Of a stretch of 64,000 nucleotides of DNA, positions 27,001-39,582 are shown one piece after another. The stretch's first letter is position 1; the number at the start of each line of letters is the position of its first letter. The notes under the pieces were generated by a model. The model searched no databases and had not been told where the DNA came from. It saw only the letters and a list, made by a program, of their open reading frames with translations. A program made the position numbers and the translations under genes. This stretch comes from Carallia brachiata. Taxonomy: Eukaryota; Streptophyta; Magnoliopsida; Malpighiales; Rhizophoraceae. The DNA lies in assembly GCA_021464245.1 (NCBI GenBank), contig JADCRB010000043.1, forward strand, positions 805,576 to 869,575, written 5' to 3'.

Positions 27001-28540
27001 GGGAGTGGCCCTAAAGGTACAATGCTTGATGTCCCTTTTCTCCTGGCATTTTTCTCTAAACCGTATACTTTCTATTTTGTACTTAAACTCGCATGCATTT
27101 TCTAGAAAGAAAAAGGTACATCAAGGAAAGTGAGATCAAGTTTTCTTTTTCTCTTGCATCTAATTGAGAGAAAAAAAGTTGGGGGAGGGGGGCATTTACG
27201 CCACAGGGCGTTTATAACACTCTACTGGTGTTTTTTTGAAAAATCATTTATCCCAAATTAAGATTCACAATATTTTTATTTCAAATTGTAAGTATAATAT
27301 ATAGATTATCATGTCATAGGAGGGCACGAGACAGCCAAGTAATTTTGATATTCTTGTCATTTGGAAAAAAAAAACGACAATGCATAAAATATATGTACAG
27401 TTGTCCTACTTATAAATGATTGAAACCTTAACTTAAGATATATCTTGGTTACTTTTGCTTTATTAAATTTGATCGTAAAGAAAGTGTTAAGGTAACCACA
27501 TAAAATTCCCCACGCTTTGAGAGCTTTTGTTGTGTACTGAAAGTTTGAGTTAACGCAATTGTTCGTTCCATAAAAAAAAAAAGCTTTGAGAGTCTCGCGC
27601 TTCATGGTGCCTTTTTGTTTCTCTACTTGGAAGCATGGCAAGGCGCGACTCGAGCTTTTATAATTATGCATCATCTCACAGAATGAAAATTGTAAGTAAC
27701 CGGCGTCGTTTTGGGGGAATGAAAAAAGGGCCAAACACAACTGGCCGTTACAGAAAACCGCCTGGCTCTGGGTTTGATAATTTGACAATAAACCTGCCTG
27801 ATTTTGACTTTTACAGGTGAGCCTTGTGCAATCAGGCCCAACTGGTAGGTAAGCCTTCTGCAATCAGGCCCAGTGACGTAACTTTTCCTCATACAGGTCC
27901 AAATCAGGGAACTTCGGTCCTGACTGGGCTGGCCCAGCTGCGTTTATTAACCATACTCAGTCACCAATCATAGACCGTTGCTTTTATATCCAAAGCAAAC
28001 TTATCTGGTCCAGTTCTACAGGTCCAAGTCCATGCATCCAGTTGGACAGATTTCAACGATAGAGAGTTTTCAATTGACTTATAACTCAATTAGTACTAAA
28101 ATTCGTGTAACATTGATAGTTTCGATTTTGTGTTTGGTTTGGTCCGAGTTAATTAATTAAAAAAAGTTATTTGATGCAATACATACCGGTCCAATTTTGT
28201 ACTGGGGAGAATTAGAACCGAAATTATTGGTCGATTCTGCCTATGTCCAATGGCTACTAATTCCCCTCTTTGGTCCTCTACTCTTGAACTTTCCTTTTTT
28301 TTTTTGCCTTAAAATTAGTTGCATGTTACCCGAAGGAGTAGCCCAGCAATGTCATTTTAGAAAAATTTTAATAATTTTGCTTAATTAACTTCAAACGTGT
28401 AATAAAGTAATGTTAAATGTTAAATAGTTGAATTTATAAAAAAATAAATAAATTATCAAATTTTATTAAATAAAATTATGCTGTTATTTATTTAAAATTA
28501 CAAAGTATGATTTTTTTTTTTTTTGGTTAAACACCAGAGT
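24022..28540. other. NSP2 3' region and intergenic DNA
   Basis: NSP2 3' UTR followed by AT-rich DNA with no supported gene. A GA microsatellite lies at about 25614-25642, G-runs at 27181-27192, and a short inverted pair 'tggaatatt/aatattcca' near 25713 and 25748. The 27620-28030 patch is richer in GC and holds a small tandem duplication with TCP-type GGCCCA motifs. Short open frames at 27357-27892 overlap on both strands and lack conserved features. Confidence 0.5.
27817..27878. repeat. Two imperfect direct repeats with GGCCCA motifs
   Basis: The block 'gtgagccttgtgcaatcagg' followed by 'cccaactg' (from 27817) is followed by 'gtaagccttctgcaatcagg' followed by 'cccagtga' (from 27849), a unit of about 32 bases. 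Each copy contains AGGCCCA, a TCP/site-II-like element, and more GGCCCA/TGGGCT motifs follow at 27925-27940. It may be a displaced promoter segment of the aminotransferase gene. Confidence 0.6.
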
Positions 28541-28550
28541 GTTATAGTTA

Positions 28551-29044
28551 GGGATATCAATATTTTTAATTATAAACTTTTCAATTTTTTTACGTTTGAA
28601 TTATAAACCTTTTTGACATTTCATTTGAATTCTAAACCTTTTGATTTTCTACCAAATCAGCCCCTCTATTTACTAAAAATGATCAATCTATTAAAAAATA
28701 ATTTTAACTTTACAAAAAATTATTTAAAAAAAATTAAATATATGAATTGAATGTCTTTTTTATCAAAAATATGCATGTTACATATTTAATTCGTATATTT
28801 ATTAATTAAAAAATATTTAATGTATATATTTTATTGATAAAAAAATATTTAATTTATATAGTTAACTTTTTTTTAATAATTTTTATTAAATTAAACTCAT
28901 TTATTAACGATTGACCACTTCTTGCAATTTAAAAGACTGATATAATATAAAATTAAAAGATTTAAAATTTAAATAAAATGACAAAAAAATTTAGAATTTA
29001 AATATAAAAAATTTAAAAATTTAAAATTAAAAATATTGATAACT
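28551..29044. mobile_element. Mutator-type MITE, copy 1 (10-bp target duplication)
   Basis: A 494-bp non-coding element flanked by the perfect 10-bp direct repeat GTTATAGTTA (28541-28550 and 29045-29054). Its ends are inverted repeats: 'gggatatcaatatttttaa' at the left, 'ttaaaaatattgataact' at the right. The interior aligns with the element at 40193. A 9-11 bp duplication points to the Mutator (MULE) superfamily. It ends only about 180 bases before the aminotransferase start, so it sits in that gene's promoter or leader. Confidence 0.88.
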
Positions 29045-29226
29045 GTTATAGTTAGTTAGGCAGGGTAGCAAAACGAAAAAAAAAAAAAAAGTTGCCATAT
29101 GCTCAGCCAATGTACCTGGATAGGAATTGGCGTTCTGTGACCTTTGATAAATGCTCCAAGATTATTCTTCCGTTTTTTTTTGTTGTTTTGAACAATCCAA
29201 GATTATTCGTCAACTTTTGGAATTCA

Positions 29227-31550
29227 ATGCTTTTTAATTTGCCCATCAGCAGAGGCTGCTTTGCAAGAGTGCGTCCTCCTCCTCCTCCTCTAATGGCCTC
29301 CTTGTCCAGCGCCACCGAGAAGGACGCCGCCTCTTCCGCTCATAAGGGTTCCATCCAGAAGACCCAGCAGCCATTACAAGTAAACACTCGTTTGTTTTGT
29401 TTTCTTGATTTGTTTCTAAATGTTGAGCTGCTTTCTGCTGGTGTTGGGGTTTTAAAATTTGTGCGCTTTCTTGTCATCCGTGTGTCAAGGGTTTGTGATT
29501 TATTAATTAATCTGTAATTAATTTGTTGTTTTGAATGTCAATTACCCGAAAAAGGATTTTCCCGAGGGATATTCTGTTAAATTGGAGGAGTAAAATTGAC
29601 ATTTTATTTTGAGCTTATTTTGTTCTTGGAGGTCTTCTATTTGTGCTTCGGCCTGCTTTCTGGATTATGATAGTTGTATTGTCTTTTGCTGCTCGTAGTT
29701 AGGAAACCTGTGTGTGTTTTCAACTGTGTTTCGCAAAGTGCTTATAGTGTCTGTATTATTTATAGTTAGGACTTCTTGTATTTGCATCGCTTTGGTATGA
29801 ATTTGTGGGCTCTAGTTGGTAAAAGTATGTTATGGAACGTTATGAAGTGCGAGTGCTAGTCTTGGGCTCTTGTTGGATTACTCGATTGTAATGCGTGCAT
29901 ATGCTTCTCTTACGCCCACAACGTGAGAGCTCTGTGCATTGAGACGCTCTTTTTTTAATGTTATGCGAGCGTTTATGGACTAGGGTATATGAAAATGAAA
30001 GAAAACAGAAAATTCATTGAAAGAAAATTTACGATTCAGATTCAAAGAGTTCATCATATGTGGATGATTCATGTAAACAAATCCCTCCTGTGCTTGATTA
30101 CTAGTTTTACCATATTGCAACAACATTGCATCATACTCCTTTTGAAGTTGTTTCTTCGGGATGACAGTAACCCAATTGCAACTTTGTTTTGTTCAATCCT
30201 TATTTCTTGCATTGTGTTTCCTCGGAAGAAGTTGGGTTGTTGCTTTCTTTGTTCTCTCTATGACTTCCTTTCATTTCAGTTGGTCAAAATACAGATTGAC
30301 TTGATTTCAATTGTTTTAATGGGTGTTTCTCTGCCAAAGGACTATATGGAATGACTTTTGTAGCTCTTTTCCTAGAATAACCCCTTTCACTCCGTCAGGT
30401 TGCTAAGCGCTTGGAGAAGTTCAAGACCACAATTTTTACACAAATGAGTTCACTTGCTATAAAATATGGAGCAATAAATCTTGGCCAAGGTTTTCCTAAC
30501 TTTGATGGTCCTGAGTTTGTGAAAGAAGCAGCAATTCAAGCCATTAGGGATGGGAAGAACCAATATGCTCGTGGCTATGGTGTTCCAGATTTCAACGCAG
30601 CTATTGCAGCCCGATTCCAGAAAGATACTGGGCTTGTGGTGGATCCTGAAAAGGAAATTACGGTCACTTCTGGATGCACTGAAGCCATTGCGCAGCAACT
30701 ATGTTAGGCTTGATAAATCCAGGTGATGAGGTAATCCTCTTTGCTCCTTTCTATGATTCTTATGAAGCCACACTATCTATGGCTGGTGCTGAAATAAAAT
30801 CCATCACACTGCGACCTCCTGATTTTGCTCTTCCCATAAATGAGCTCAAGTCCGTTGTCTCAAAGAATACTCGTGCAATTCTTATCAATACTCCTCACAA
30901 CCCCACAGGGAAGATGTTTACAAGGGAGGAACTTAGTGCCCTTGCATCACTTTGCATTGAGAACGATGTGTTAGTTTTTTCTGATGAAGTCTACGATAAG
31001 TTGGCCTTTGAGATGGATCACATATCAATTGCTTCACTGCCTGGTATGTACGAGCGGACTGTGACTATGAACTCCCTGGGAAAGACATTCTCCTTGACAG
31101 GGTGGAAGATTGGCTGGGCTATAGCACCGCCTCCTGACGTGGGGAGTTCGACAAGCACACTCCTTCCTCACATTTGCAACATCCACCCCAATGCAATTTG
31201 CAGCTGCAACAGCACTTAGAGCCCCTGAATCTTACTACATAGAGCTAAAGAAGGATTATATGGCAAAGAAGGCAATTTTGGTGGATGGATTGAAAGATGC
31301 AGGGTTCACAGTGTTTCCCTCCAGTGGGACGTACTTTGTAGTAGTTGATCATACCCCTTTTGGCATGGAAAATGACATTGCCTTTTGTGAGTATCTGATC
31401 AAGGAAGTTGGGGTGGTGGCAATCCCAACAAGTGTGTTTTACTTGAACCCAGAAGATGGAAAAAATTTGGTGAGATTCACCTTCTGCAAAGATGAAGAAA
31501 CTCTAAGAGCTGCTGTGAAGAGGATGAAAGAGAAGCTGAAGAGAATTTGA
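29227..31550 (+). CDS. Kynurenine/glutamine aminotransferase-like enzyme, two frame breaks
   Basis: PLP-dependent class I/II aminotransferase, closest to plant proteins of the mammalian kynurenine aminotransferase / glutamine transaminase K type (Arabidopsis At1g77670, from memory). Exon 1 is 29227-29379, exon 2 30399-31550, joined in phase (…QPLQ|VAKRLEKFKTT…). The expected length is about 435 aa. I chose the ATG at 29227 because it adds a basic, Ser/Arg/Pro-containing leader (MLFNLPISRGCFARVR) that looks like an organelle transit peptide. The ATG at 29293 would give a 413-aa form. Motifs: LGQGFPNFDGP, NTPHNPTGK, the 'FSDEVYD' Asp/Tyr and the PLP lysine in NSLGKTFSLTGWK. Frame breaks lie near 30691 (one base missing) and 31133 (two missing); protein on both sides aligns with the family. 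The net loss is three bases. Confidence 0.92.
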
Positions 31551-34382
31551 TCCCTCTTACGAAATACCATTCTTCATGGCAATTTGAAAATCATTAATAA
31601 CTTTACAATTAACTATCGGATTTGAATGTATTTCTGGTCCTCACTGCCATATTTCCAAAATTCTATTGATATTATCAACAACTTTACATTATTAAGAAAA
31701 CTTTCATGCAACCAATGGTGATTTGGATTTCACCGGATTCGTTTAAAACTTGCACAGCTGAAACGATACTTGTGGTTTTACAAACTTCTATGGCAAGATA
31801 AAACCACCATAAAAAATTTATGATACACAAATCTTATGCTACATCCAAATCCTTCAATGTTCACTAGATGAAGGCTAGAAGATTTGCCATCATAAATTGA
31901 TTTATGCGATGCATTATGCAAACCTAGGACACAAATAAACTTCCCCCGACCACCTGTCTAAACTGTCTTATTGACAGTTCATCACGAGTTAAGGGCCTTA
32001 AGGCTGGTTCCATTTTGTTCCAAATTCAATTGGGCCTCCATCCCACTAATTTGGTCATCAAATGAAAGCATTTGATGGATGAGTTATGAGGGGCTGGGCT
32101 CAGTGTTGGGTCCGCTACCTACAAGAAGAAAGTGCGGCTAAGGGTTAGAGGATACTTTCAGCGTTAGTACTCTGACGTTCAAGTTCGTCAAAGAATTCAA
32201 GATGGAAGTGAGGGATGAGAGGGTATATGGGCTAAGCTAGTTGTTCATTACCTCGTAGTGGCAAGCCTTAGACTATTTATAGGTCCCCGTATATGCCTTT
32301 GTGACAGGTTCCAGTGGTTACATGACCCGAGAAGCATACTCTTGGGGTGAGGGCACATCGGCCTGAGGCATTGAGGCTTCTGATTGGGCTTTGCGGCCCA
32401 AAGGGCCCATTCATTATCAATGACCAACGACATTTTTTTTGTTTGCTCGCAGCAAAAAAAATATATCCGTTTTGATATATATATATATATATATACATCC
32501 TTTTTTTGCAACTGTTTTCTAATTTTGCTTTCCATTATGATTTTTAAAAATCACAAAAAGAAAAACTGTTATTTATTTTCTGTTTCCCTTTTCTCGTGCA
32601 GGCCATGCATCAAAGTGTTGGGAGAAAAATATCCATCCAATTAAGAACCCATGGACGGCATTATACTTTTTCTAAACTTTGAGAAATTAGAAAAAGAATC
32701 ACCAACCGATGCGGTCGAGTTGGTAATTGCTTGGTTCTAGGTAAGAAATACTAAGTTTCAAGTTCTACCAACAGTGATTAGTTGGACTAAATTACTTTGA
32801 GTATTTAAGAGTTATAAATAATTCAATTATACTTATTAAGTATTGTGAAGTTTGCTCTTTTATAAATTTGTTTTATAAATTTGATGTAGATTGCTTGCTT
32901 AATTCAAGTAAGAGATTTAAATAAATCTCTTTAACGGGTTTATAAGACATTACATTTACTTACTATTTTTTCAAAAAAAATAAGAAAAGGAAAAGCCATA
33001 AAATATCTTATATAATTGATTTTATTAACAAGATTATTATTTTCTAAATACATTAGGTCTGTTTAATGATGTATTAGAAGTTAGGAGTCAAAGCCATTGA
33101 GTGCAAGTTTGAATAAAAGAGAACGAGACAGTGACTCTTGATGCAAGCAACTCTCCTTCGGGCTATTATCCAGGAAATTTTTCAATCGCTGTGGATTGTA
33201 CTTACTGGACGCAGCAACTACTTGGGTCTTAACTTGACAATTGACATTACATGCAGCAGCCTGAAACTTGTCCCAAAACAGATGCTTTCAGGGCTGTGTG
33301 GGGGTCTGCTTCCAAATGCAACGAACGCAGTCAATGATGTGTGTGTATATATATATATATATATATAGCAGTAGTATATTTTTCAATGCAAAAAATTGTT
33401 ACTTGTCCAATTGATGTTTTAATTTTTCTATCATAACCTAAAATGAGTTTTAACTTCTTTTAACAAATTAAATTATTATGTTAGAACACTTTGCATCACG
33501 CTTCCTGATTATTAATTCGTATTTTCAATTAATGGATTCTTGTTCCCATTGGCAATTTCCTGCAATCTCTAGACTTCGAAAGAACAAATCGTTGATTTGC
33601 CATAATCAGACATAAATGGAATTGCATTTTTTTTTTTTTTTTAAAATTTTTTTTGGCAAATGTTAGGCTCACTAGCACTACATCTATCATACAACCTTGA
33701 AATATTTCCAGCCTCTGGTCAACTTGTCAATTGCCACGTTCGTCTTTTTGTTACAGTGCAAAGTTCTAGAAGGTAAGATTAGATAAATACGATTAATAAA
33801 ATATATGAAAAATATGTAATTAATATGAGAAAATTTAATTAATTAATTATTTTTTATCTTTTAAATTAATAAATTTTTACGATTAATCTTTTAAATTACT
33901 ACGTATTTATTACACTTTTATAATTATGTGTAAAAAAAAAATTTGTACAATCTAATAAAGATTTGAGCGATCAATTACATTTCAGGAGTGCGCTGTCTAG
34001 CTGTAGTGACTAAGTGTATATCATCCGTCAATTTGCCTATATAGATATTTTATTTCATTCTGTATGATTAAGTTCAATCATGAATGGATCCTGCTTTTCA
34101 AAAGGGACGATTTTTTTTTTCTTATTTTTTGGGGTGCCACCACCGCGGGCTGCAATTATAACTGTTTTTTAAGAAATATAAAGCACAGACAAAATATGTT
34201 ATTTTACTGTAATTTTAAATAATGTAAAATCCCGTATATCGTCATACACAATCTCTATTGTTATCACAAAATTTAGCCGTAGAAACAATTTCTATACATA
34301 AATAAGCATAAGACTGCATGCTTCAATTCCTCACTAAATCCCACAAACGTAAATTTTGTTGAGGGGGGCCAATTAACGAGAT
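31551..34382. other. Intergenic DNA
   Basis: No supported gene. A patch at 31960-32440 contains GGCCCA/TGGGCC-type motifs and overlapping short open frames on both strands without conserved features. AT microsatellites lie at 32478-32495 and 33345-33366. A SINE-like fragment begins near 32701. Confidence 0.5.
32701..32970 (+). mobile_element. Possible tRNA-derived SINE fragment
   Basis: The segment begins with 'gatgcggtcgagttggtaat' (box A-like) and, about 40 bases on, 'aagtttcaagttctacc' (box B-like). It then has an AT-rich body ending in a T-rich tail. A related fragment, 'gatggtcgagccggtt' and 'gtttcaagtattctacc', occurs near 49545-49580. Family and borders are uncertain. Confidence 0.35.
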
Positions 34383-34385
34383 TAA

Positions 34386-34864
34386 GGGTGTGTTTGTTTG
34401 AGAAAAATCTAATTCTCAGATTTGGTTTTTACCATTTTTCAGTGTTTGGAGTCAGGAATTTGAAAGATTTTAGAAAATCAAATGTTGGGCCATTGGACGA
34501 AAACTGCATGCATTTATGGAAAACGTGGGGAGCACTGTTTTGACACCGTACTGACACTATTTACACAGTTAAAAATAATAAAATAATAATATTTTTTACT
34601 GTTTATACAGTAAAAAATAATAAAATAATAATATTTTTACTGTTTATAAAGTAAAAAGTAAGAAAATAATAATATTTTCGCTGTTTGCACTGTAAAAAAA
34701 TAAAATAATAATAAATTATTTTATTTTACATAATTTTACCAAATACAAAATAATATTTTCAGCACCATAGCCAAACACAGTAATTGAAAATAAAATTCTA
34801 CAATTTCATTGTCCTCAGTAAATAATATTCTAAAATTTCATTTTCGTCAGCAAACAAACGGACC
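34386..34864. mobile_element. MITE with TAA target duplication (PIF/Harbinger-like)
   Basis: A 479-bp non-coding element with ends GGGTGTGTTTGTTTG and caaacaaacggacc, which are inverted repeats, flanked by TAA on both sides. A three-base TAA/TTA duplication fits PIF/Harbinger MITEs. The interior contains a four-fold minisatellite (34555-34735). Confidence 0.65.
34555..34735. repeat. Minisatellite inside a MITE, four units
   Basis: Four imperfect copies of an about 45-base unit built on 'actgtttatacagtaaaaaa' followed by '(taa)n' and 'atattttt'. Each unit contains a small palindrome (actgt…acagt). It appears to have expanded within the host MITE. Confidence 0.7.
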
Positions 34865-35782
34865 TAAATCGAGTTTCTTGAGCCGGACCATCCGTGTTGC
34901 AACTCCGCTAATTTTTATCTTTTCTCTTCTTTTTCCCTTTTAGTTTTCTTTTGCATTTCGTAACAGAGCATCAAGACTTGAATTTTGCAACTGACCAATC
35001 TTCCAAATACCTCCAACTAATGTCTCAACCATATAATTTAGCCCAAAAAAAAAAAAAAACAATATGCCTCCAACGCAAATTGTTTTTCTTTTGTCTTTTT
35101 ATAGATGTGTAAGGCAAACTTAGAAAGTACACGATTTATAAACAAATTCAATATTCAATTGTAGATGTTGATTTTTGCCAAAAATTTTGTTACAAGTCAT
35201 TTGAATAATACCATATTGTATGTATAAAAAAAAATTAAGTCTCGTGCTTCTAGTATAATCGGTTAGACATTATGTTAAAATTTTTTGTTCTTATAATTTT
35301 TAATGACTTTGTTCTTATTTCTTAATATTTCAGTCTTTTTTTTTTTTTTTTTGTAAAAATGAAGCTGTAAGAAATAAAAAATTAAAAAAACAACGAGAAT
35401 TTAGTTCTCATTGACACGTCCACCTTTATGCTGGGACCCAAAATACGAATCAAAACGATGTAAAACGGGAACTCGGGAAGCTTTTACACCGAAGGTGATT
35501 TTGATCCAAACATGATCAAGGGCCAACGTCGAGCATCCTTTTATGAGCGAGGCTGAGATGTTTCAATGAAATTGAAGGCCGTGCATGTGCATGTCAGTGT
35601 ATAGCAATTACGTGAACCTTCTTTGGTTATAGAACACCCCTTCTTTTTGAGCTTAAAGAGGGCATTGGATAGAAATTTCGACAACTACTGTTCCCCTTCC
35701 ATTCGGAAAATGGTAGGGAACCTAGCAAAGACTTTTTAACTCTCCTTTCAAGGTCGACATAGGATGGCAATTGGTTTTACCT

Positions 35783-35942
35783 ATATGGTGCACCTAATGC
35801 ATAAGCATGCGCCTATATAAAAATGAGCTTTACCAATATCTGAATGTAACTGATTAGATTTTATATGGTGTATCCAATACATAGGCATGTACCTATATAG
35901 AAATGAGTCTTATCAACATCTGAATGTAACTGATTAGATTTA
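35783..35942. repeat. Tandem duplication of an 80-bp unit
   Basis: Two head-to-tail copies (35783-35862 and 35863-35942) begin 'atatggtg' and end 'ctgaatgtaactgattagat'. They differ at about ten positions, so the duplication is older than the one at 11502. Confidence 0.85.
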
Positions 35943-35978
35943 ACGTATAACTATCTTATTATTATTTTCTTTTACTTA

Positions 35979-36252
35979 GGATTCATTTGTTTGTTGAAAA
36001 ATAATTTATTTATATAAAATATTTATAGGAAAAAATATTTGTAATGAAAATTATGATTTTTTTTATTACTTATTTAAAACGCACTTTATATTTTTTTTAA
36101 AAAATAACTTCAGCTCAAAGGAGAAGTTATTTTCCCTAAAAAGTTCAAAATTTCTCCAAAATTTTCTAGTTATAAAATGTTTACATGAAACAAACGTCGG
36201 AAAATAAAGAAATTTTTTTCTGTAAAATATTGTACATGAAACAAACACATCC
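35979..36252. mobile_element. MITE, left member of an adjacent pair
   Basis: Left end 'ggattcatttgtttgttg', right end 'acatgaaacaaacacatcc', which are inverted repeats. The interior (aaaatatttatagg, then 'ctcaaaggagaagttatttt') matches the following element. Non-coding, about 274 bp. Confidence 0.65.
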
Positions 36253-36253
36253 T

Positions 36254-36540
36254 GGTCTGTTTGTTTGTTGTAAACTAACTTATTTTTGTAAAATATTTGC
36301 AGGAAAATATTTACAGTAAAAATAATAATTTTTCCTTATCACATATATAAAGCATATTTTGTATTTTTCTTAGAAAATAATATCAGTTTAGAAAAATTAA
36401 AATTATTTTCCCTAAAAATTTCAGAATTTTTTTCCAAATTTTCTCTAAATTTTTTATTATAAAATATTTTGCGTAAAATAAATGCTGAAAAATAAGAAAA
36501 ATTTTTTTCTATAAAATATTTTCATGCAAACAAACACACT
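36254..36540. mobile_element. MITE, right member of an adjacent pair
   Basis: Left end 'ggtctgtttgtttgttg', right end 'catgcaaacaaacacact'. It is in the same orientation as the 35979 element and only a base or so away, with similar internal order ('aaaatatttgcagg', 'cagtttagaaaaattaaaat'). It arose either by insertion next to a relative or by tandem duplication followed by divergence. Confidence 0.65.
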
Positions 36541-37714
36541 TTAATTGCACTTGTAATTAAAACAGTTACACATTAAATTTAACTAATTATATTCAAGCAT
36601 TTTTTTAGATATCTTTTTGTCTGAAATGCTAACTTTTTCCTATAGAAAGATAATGGACTCATGTTATAACAAAAAAGGCTAGTGGATTTCAAAACGTGGA
36701 TGAGGGGGACGCGATGCAATTGGGACCATTAGTTGCAATTGATCATTATATGCGAAATATCGGTATAATTGTAATTGACGTTCCTGATTGCAATGTGTCC
36801 ATCTTGTCCCCTGTTTTTGCGTTTTCCTAACAGAATTCTAATGGTATAGGTAGTAAGATTTGTTGAAAAAAGACATTTAATAGTACAAAATTCTTATATA
36901 AATCAGATTTGAAAAAAAATCATCTAAACGATCCAAAATCATTTGTTTCTACTATTTAAACTCGTAAGTATCATGTCATGTGTCTATTATTTAAACTCGA
37001 GAATATCATGTCACGGTAATGTAAATTTTGTATCATACTAAGGCTTGCCTTTTACTAAAATTTCTTGTAAATCGTAAGAAAGGATTTTCTAGAAACAAAT
37101 TATACAAATACAATTTAACTAATCAAATCATATCATATTTAATATATTCGTGAGATACATAAATTACATAATGCAATAGACAGTGGAAATTGGAAAATAT
37201 ACTGCAGAAATTATATTTAAAATTCTAAAGTTTTTTGTTTAATTGTATGTGATATGCAAGACCGAAATTTAAGTGTAAAACAAATGTAACCCTCTCATAG
37301 AACCACATTTAACAATTAAGAATAAGTCCAGATTACAAATATTATTCTCTTTTTTATGTACCTTACACCCCTTTTTGCGTTGAATAATTTTTCTAAAATT
37401 TTCTAATTTAAGCGTGAATGACCTATCTGTGGCAAAATTGGAGAAATAAATGAGTTAAAAAGTGTTGTGCCTATAATTAGGTCCAGCCGCTACTGGACAG
37501 TAGGAAAAAAGGGGGAATAAAAATGCCTGCATAACTAATAGCCAATGGGAGTTGAAAACTACGAAATTGGAACATCTATGGGCTATTCATCTTCCAAACA
37601 CATCGAAATAATGTTCCATCCATATGTGTGAGTTGGGCCAAATAATGCAATGTGCCTCACTGACTATAACACAAAATGTTTCAAAATTACAAGTACAGTT
37701 TTTCCGTATGCAAT

Positions 37715-37737
37715 ACACACACACACACACACACACA
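37715..37737. repeat. AC microsatellite
   Basis: An uninterrupted AC dinucleotide run of about 23 bases in non-coding DNA, likely polymorphic. Confidence 0.95.
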
Positions 37738-39267
37738 TATGTATGCATGTATATATAGCAATTATGCAATTTCTTTTTCATGGGTTAGTTTCTTTATAAT
37801 TTCTTAATTTTGGCATGGATAGCGTAATTGAGTAGATAAAAAATTACCCAAGACACCTCTTGAATGTGAATTTTATTTTTGAAAAAAAAGCATTAAAAAT
37901 GTCTGCAGGCTTGATTCCCGTGTTGGTGGTTAAAGCATCATCGGCCACCACCAAATTGTAAAACAAGTCGTTCCAAAAACTTATCCTTCCGATACACTTA
38001 ACGGAAAAATAACAAAACCTACGTACAAACAACTAAAATTGCCTCAATAATCTTATTGTTTTTATTATTATTATTTTATAAAAGCTGACTGTGTTATGAT
38101 CTGGCTGGGGACAGAAATTCAAAAATAGCAATGGTCCGTGGTTCGGTGCCTCGTTGGTAATTGGTCCATAAGCAATTGTCCAGCTTCCAGTAGGCAAGCT
38201 GGATTCGAGAACTTCCCCCAACGCCTGTTTTCCAAAACAAATTTGACGTGTGTAATAGAAGAGACTTTGCATAAGCAATTGGTTGGCCCGCAGCATGCTG
38301 TCCACTTGCACTTCTTTGGGTCGTATGTGCACATACATCTCTTTCTAAACCTACAAGACATTTTGAACGGTGCACTTAACTATTATAACACCGTAAATTA
38401 TTAAAATAATTATATAATTTTATTTAATAATATTTAATAATTTATATAATTTTTTATTTTTAAATTTAATCATCTAACTATTATATCATTTTAAATTTCT
38501 TAAAAACTCCCTATTTGTAGCTCTCTGTTTTTTTTTTCCGTAAATATTTATGGTGTGGTAAAAAAAAGTTTAGTTCATTTGGAGTTAATATTGTGGTGCC
38601 CGCAATTGTTGACAGTTAATTGTCTCCGACAACGGTAAATGTTAGTTGATTAACAATTATTAATAGCGAAGTTGATTAATGTCGAAGGGTACCAATCGAT
38701 TCTCGTTTATTGGAACGATAAAACTCGCGCTTGCTAACTTTCGAAAATTTAAAAAAGTTTCTCAATTTTTGGGGATACAACTTCAAATTTTTAACCCATT
38801 ATAAATTGGAGAAATTAAAAATAAAAAAAGAAAAACAATGAAGAAGAAGGCTAAAGATCAATTGTTCATCAAACGAAAATTTGGCTATTTTATTATTTTT
38901 TTGACACCAGTAATTGCCTAAAAAGGGACCAATAAAAGAGGGATTCATTTTATTTTTTGCAAATAAAATTTTGGGATTATGTGTTTAACATAACTTTTTT
39001 CTAATAGCTCAGAAATAGTAGGTAACTGGATGCTTGCTGTTAGTAGAAGAAAAGGTACAAGCCCAATCCTTTATTAGTAGAAATAGTTTACACACTCGTT
39101 ACTTTTTTTGGCATCCCAACCTACTTAATGCGAGAGATTAGACGAAATTATAAAATTTGATCTCACAATTTTCTCTTAAATTAAAAAATTTAGTGACCAC
39201 TTTAATTAGTTTAAATAATTTTTTTAGTAAAAAATTCAACGATTCAGAGATAAGAAAAATAAAAATA

Positions 39268-39380
39268 ATCAGCAGGTACTGACATAAATAACATAAATTT
39301 ATTACTGTTTAATTAAAAATTTCAAATTCAAATATTAAGAATGTATCTACGTTAAATGTTTGTTGAAAAATTTTTAACGC
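39268..39380 (+). mobile_element. SINE-like element, copy 3 (decayed)
   Basis: Begins 'aatcagcaggtactgacata', has a box B-like 'tttcaaattcaaat', and ends with 'gttaaatgtttgttgaaaaa' then 'tttttaacgcc'. It aligns in order with the copies at 9186 and 51065 but is the most diverged of the three. Confidence 0.4.
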
Positions 39381-39582
39381 CCTTCAAAATTTAATTTATA
39401 TTAATTTAAATTAATTAATTTTAAAAAATAAATAATAGACAAATAAAAACAAAAATACAGTTAAAAGATTAATTCCCTGCCCATCTATTGTTAAACAACT
39501 CTAACCAGACTGAAATCTAGATCTAAATGATTAGACATGACATTACGTTGCGAAGAAAAATGTTAATATGATTTAAGTTATA

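Larger units (their letters stand above)
34868..39267. other. Intergenic DNA rich in MITEs
   Basis: No supported gene. Contents recognised are a tandem duplication (35783-35942), a pair of adjacent MITEs (35979-36540) and an AC microsatellite (37715-37737). A GC-richer patch at 38090-38375 has overlapping open frames on both strands; none shows a domain I recognise, so it may be a decayed gene fragment. Confidence 0.5.

Noticed and set aside
27357..27892. 168-codon minus-strand frame and overlapping frames
   Set aside because: No domain, unusual composition, overlap on both strands and no introns or promoter. Likely chance.
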